Below the pieces are notes generated by a model that saw nothing but the letters and a program-made list of their open reading frames with translations, had not been told where the DNA came from and searched no databases. Of a DNA stretch of 44,296 nucleotides, positions 43,105 to 44,296 are shown piece after piece (position 1 is the stretch's first letter; each line of letters begins with the position of its first letter). The position numbers and the translations under genes were made by a program. The DNA comes from Allomuricauda sp. GTDB taxonomy: Bacteria > Bacteroidota > Bacteroidia > Flavobacteriales > Flavobacteriaceae. The DNA lies in NCBI RefSeq assembly GCF_028282265.1, contig NZ_JANQIH010000102.1:1-44296 (forward strand). Reading direction: 5' to 3'.

Positions 43105-44142
43105 ATGACACACATTTTAGTTACCGGGGGAGCGGGTTTTATAGGCTCGAATTTCGTGCCCTATTATCTGCAGTCTCAAGAAGATGTACATGTAGTCAAT
43201 TTGGACGCCCTTACCTATGCCGGTAATCTAGATAACCTTGAAGAGATAGAAAACCACCCAAGATATACCTTTATTAAAGGTGACATTTGTGACCGAAAAC
43301 TGGTGGAAAAGATTTTTGAACGATATGATATTAAAGGGGTTATCCACTTCGCAGCGGAATCTCATGTGGACAATTCCATAGCAAACCCAGATGCGTTTAT
43401 GCAGACCAACATCATCGGTACATTTAACCTGGTGGATGTGGCAAAAAGGCATTGGATGGTGAGCCCTGGGGTATACAAGGAAGCTTATAGGCGTTCGAGA
43501 TTTCTTCATGTTTCCACAGATGAGGTTTATGGTACACTGGGTAAGGAGGGACTTTTCTCTGAGACAACACCCTATGCACCCAACAGTCCTTATAGTGCAT
43601 CAAAGGCTTCTTCTGATTTTATTATAAGAAGCTATCATCATACCTACGGTATGAATGTGGTGACTACCAATTGTTCCAACAACTACGGACCAAAGCAACA
43701 TGATGAAAAGCTGATTCCAACTATCATAAGAAAAGCACTTTCTGGAGAAGAAATACCGATTTATGGAGATGGCTCCAATATTCGGGATTGGCTTTATGTT
43801 CTTGACCATTGCAAGGGAATCGATTTGGCCTATGCGAAAGGAGTTTCTGGTGAAACCTATAACATTGGGGGACGAAACGAAAGAAACAACCTTTATATCG
43901 CACAAAAAGTATGCGATATCTTGGATAAGAAACATGCTAAAGCCGACGATTCTTCTTATGGGAATCAAATCACTTTCGTCAAGGATAGGGCTGGACATGA
44001 TTTCAGATATGCCATTGATGCCAACAAAATTGAAAGAGAGCTAGGCTGGAAAGCGGATGAAAACTTCGAGACCGGAATTGAGAAAACCATCGATTGGTAT
44101 TTGAAAAAATTCATTGATAACAAAGCCAAAAGTCTAACCTAG
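43105..44142 (+). CDS. rfbB: dTDP-glucose 4,6-dehydratase
   Basis: 345-aa extended short-chain dehydrogenase, second step of dTDP-L-rhamnose synthesis. Motifs: [19 protein letters not shown] (NAD binding), LDALTYAGNLDNL, FAAESHVDNSI, STDEVYGTLG, YSASKASSDF (catalytic Tyr-x-x-x-Lys) and NCSNNYGPKQHDEKLIP. The rfbA start follows 38 nt downstream, so the rest of the rhamnose pathway probably lies beyond the window. It is preceded by a promoter of the shared EPS design. Confidence 0.96.
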   Translation: MTHILVTGGAGFIGSNFVPYYLQSQEDVHVVNLDALTYAGNLDNLEEIENHPRYTFIKGDICDRKLVEKIFERYDIKGVIHFAAESHVDNSIANPDAFMQTNIIGTFNLVDVAKRHWMVSPGVYKEAYRRSRFLHVSTDEVYGTLGKEGLFSETTPYAPNSPYSASKASSDFIIRSYHHTYGMNVVTTNCSNNYGPKQHDEKLIPTIIRKALSGEEIPIYGDGSNIRDWLYVLDHCKGIDLAYAKGVSGETYNIGGRNERNNLYIAQKVCDILDKKHAKADDSSYGNQITFVKDRAGHDFRYAIDANKIERELGWKADENFETGIEKTIDWYLKKFIDNKAKSLT

Positions 44143-44180
44143 TCAGAGTAAAACATTAACCGAGGTTATAAACCTATAAC

Positions 44181-44296
44181 ATGAAAGGAATCATATTAGC
44201 AGGAGGCTCAGGAACCCGTTTGCACCCCATCACACTTGCGGTAAGCAAGCAACTCGTTCCCGTATACGACAAGCCCATGATTTATTATCCCTTGTC
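44181..44296 (+). CDS. rfbA: Glucose-1-phosphate thymidylyltransferase, partial
   Basis: First 38 codons only, cut by the window end. The nucleotidyltransferase signature [19 protein letters not shown] is followed by [18 protein letters not shown], which is diagnostic for RfbA. It makes dTDP-glucose, the substrate of the upstream RfbB. It is on the same strand 38 nt downstream of rfbB and likely in the same operon. Confidence 0.95.
   Translation, partial: MKGIILAGGSGTRLHPITLAVSKQLVPVYDKPMIYYPL

Noticed and set aside
1..44296. CRISPR arrays, insertion sequences, tRNA or rRNA genes
   Set aside because: No regularly spaced repeats, transposase genes, or tRNA/rRNA-like sequences were seen by eye; a tRNA scan could confirm this.

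Overview
The window looks like a chromosome segment of a marine-type Flavobacteriaceae (Bacteroidota). This is an inference from several signs: promoters with the Bacteroidota -7 box TAnnTTTG, little Shine-Dalgarno signal, a long (674 aa) urocanate hydratase, DUF4230 and M56-TonB proteins, and a DinB paired with a short DnaE. Most genes sit in tight operons with 1-4 nt start/stop overlaps.

Layout. (1) 1-3911, minus strand: an error-prone polymerase pair, dinB followed by a DnaE-type polymerase cut by the window edge. Two GGAAWTATTCC palindromes lie in the dinB promoter, and a dispersed inverted repeat separates the two genes. (2) 4021-4127, plus strand: a candidate small structured RNA. (3) 4157-9969, minus strand: the histidine-utilisation operon hutH-hutI-hutU-hutG. 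(4) 10055-17302: a nitroreductase, a DUF456 membrane protein, a BlaI/M56-TonB regulatory pair with three operator copies, a lipoprotein, ruvC, hemW (carrying an in-frame palindromic repeat), a cyclase-family hydrolase, DUF4230, Dabb and MmcQ/YjbR proteins.

(5) 17421-24431: a compact signalling locus. In order it holds a stand-alone receiver, an H-NOX haem sensor, a multi-PAS histidine kinase, a FIST protein (the family that includes the NO sensor NosP), a second histidine kinase, an HPt protein, a LytTR response regulator and a STAS protein. These are all the parts of a phosphorelay with two putative NO/redox sensors. (6) 24452-44296: an exopolysaccharide locus. It has a receiver, a pseudo-receiver fused to a phosphoglycosyl transferase, a half-size TolC-like protein, a degenerate Wzc-like protein, Wzx, Wzy, six more glycosyltransferases, UDP-glucose dehydrogenase, UDP-xylose synthase, a hexapeptide acyltransferase, a receiver-kinase, and the start of the dTDP-rhamnose genes rfbB/rfbA.

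The link between (5) and (6) can be read in the DNA. Four promoters (H-NOX, receiver/EPS operon, ugd, rfbB) carry TTACAACA or TCACAACA exactly 28 bases upstream of a Bacteroidota-like -7 box. In two of them (receiver/EPS operon and ugd) there is a second perfect TTACAACA copy exactly 21 bp further upstream. Tandem repeats about two helical turns apart are the geometry bound by LytTR dimers. I therefore propose a regulon in which H-NOX/FIST signalling reaches the LytTR regulator, which controls its own operon and the exopolysaccharide genes. This is inference, but directly testable.
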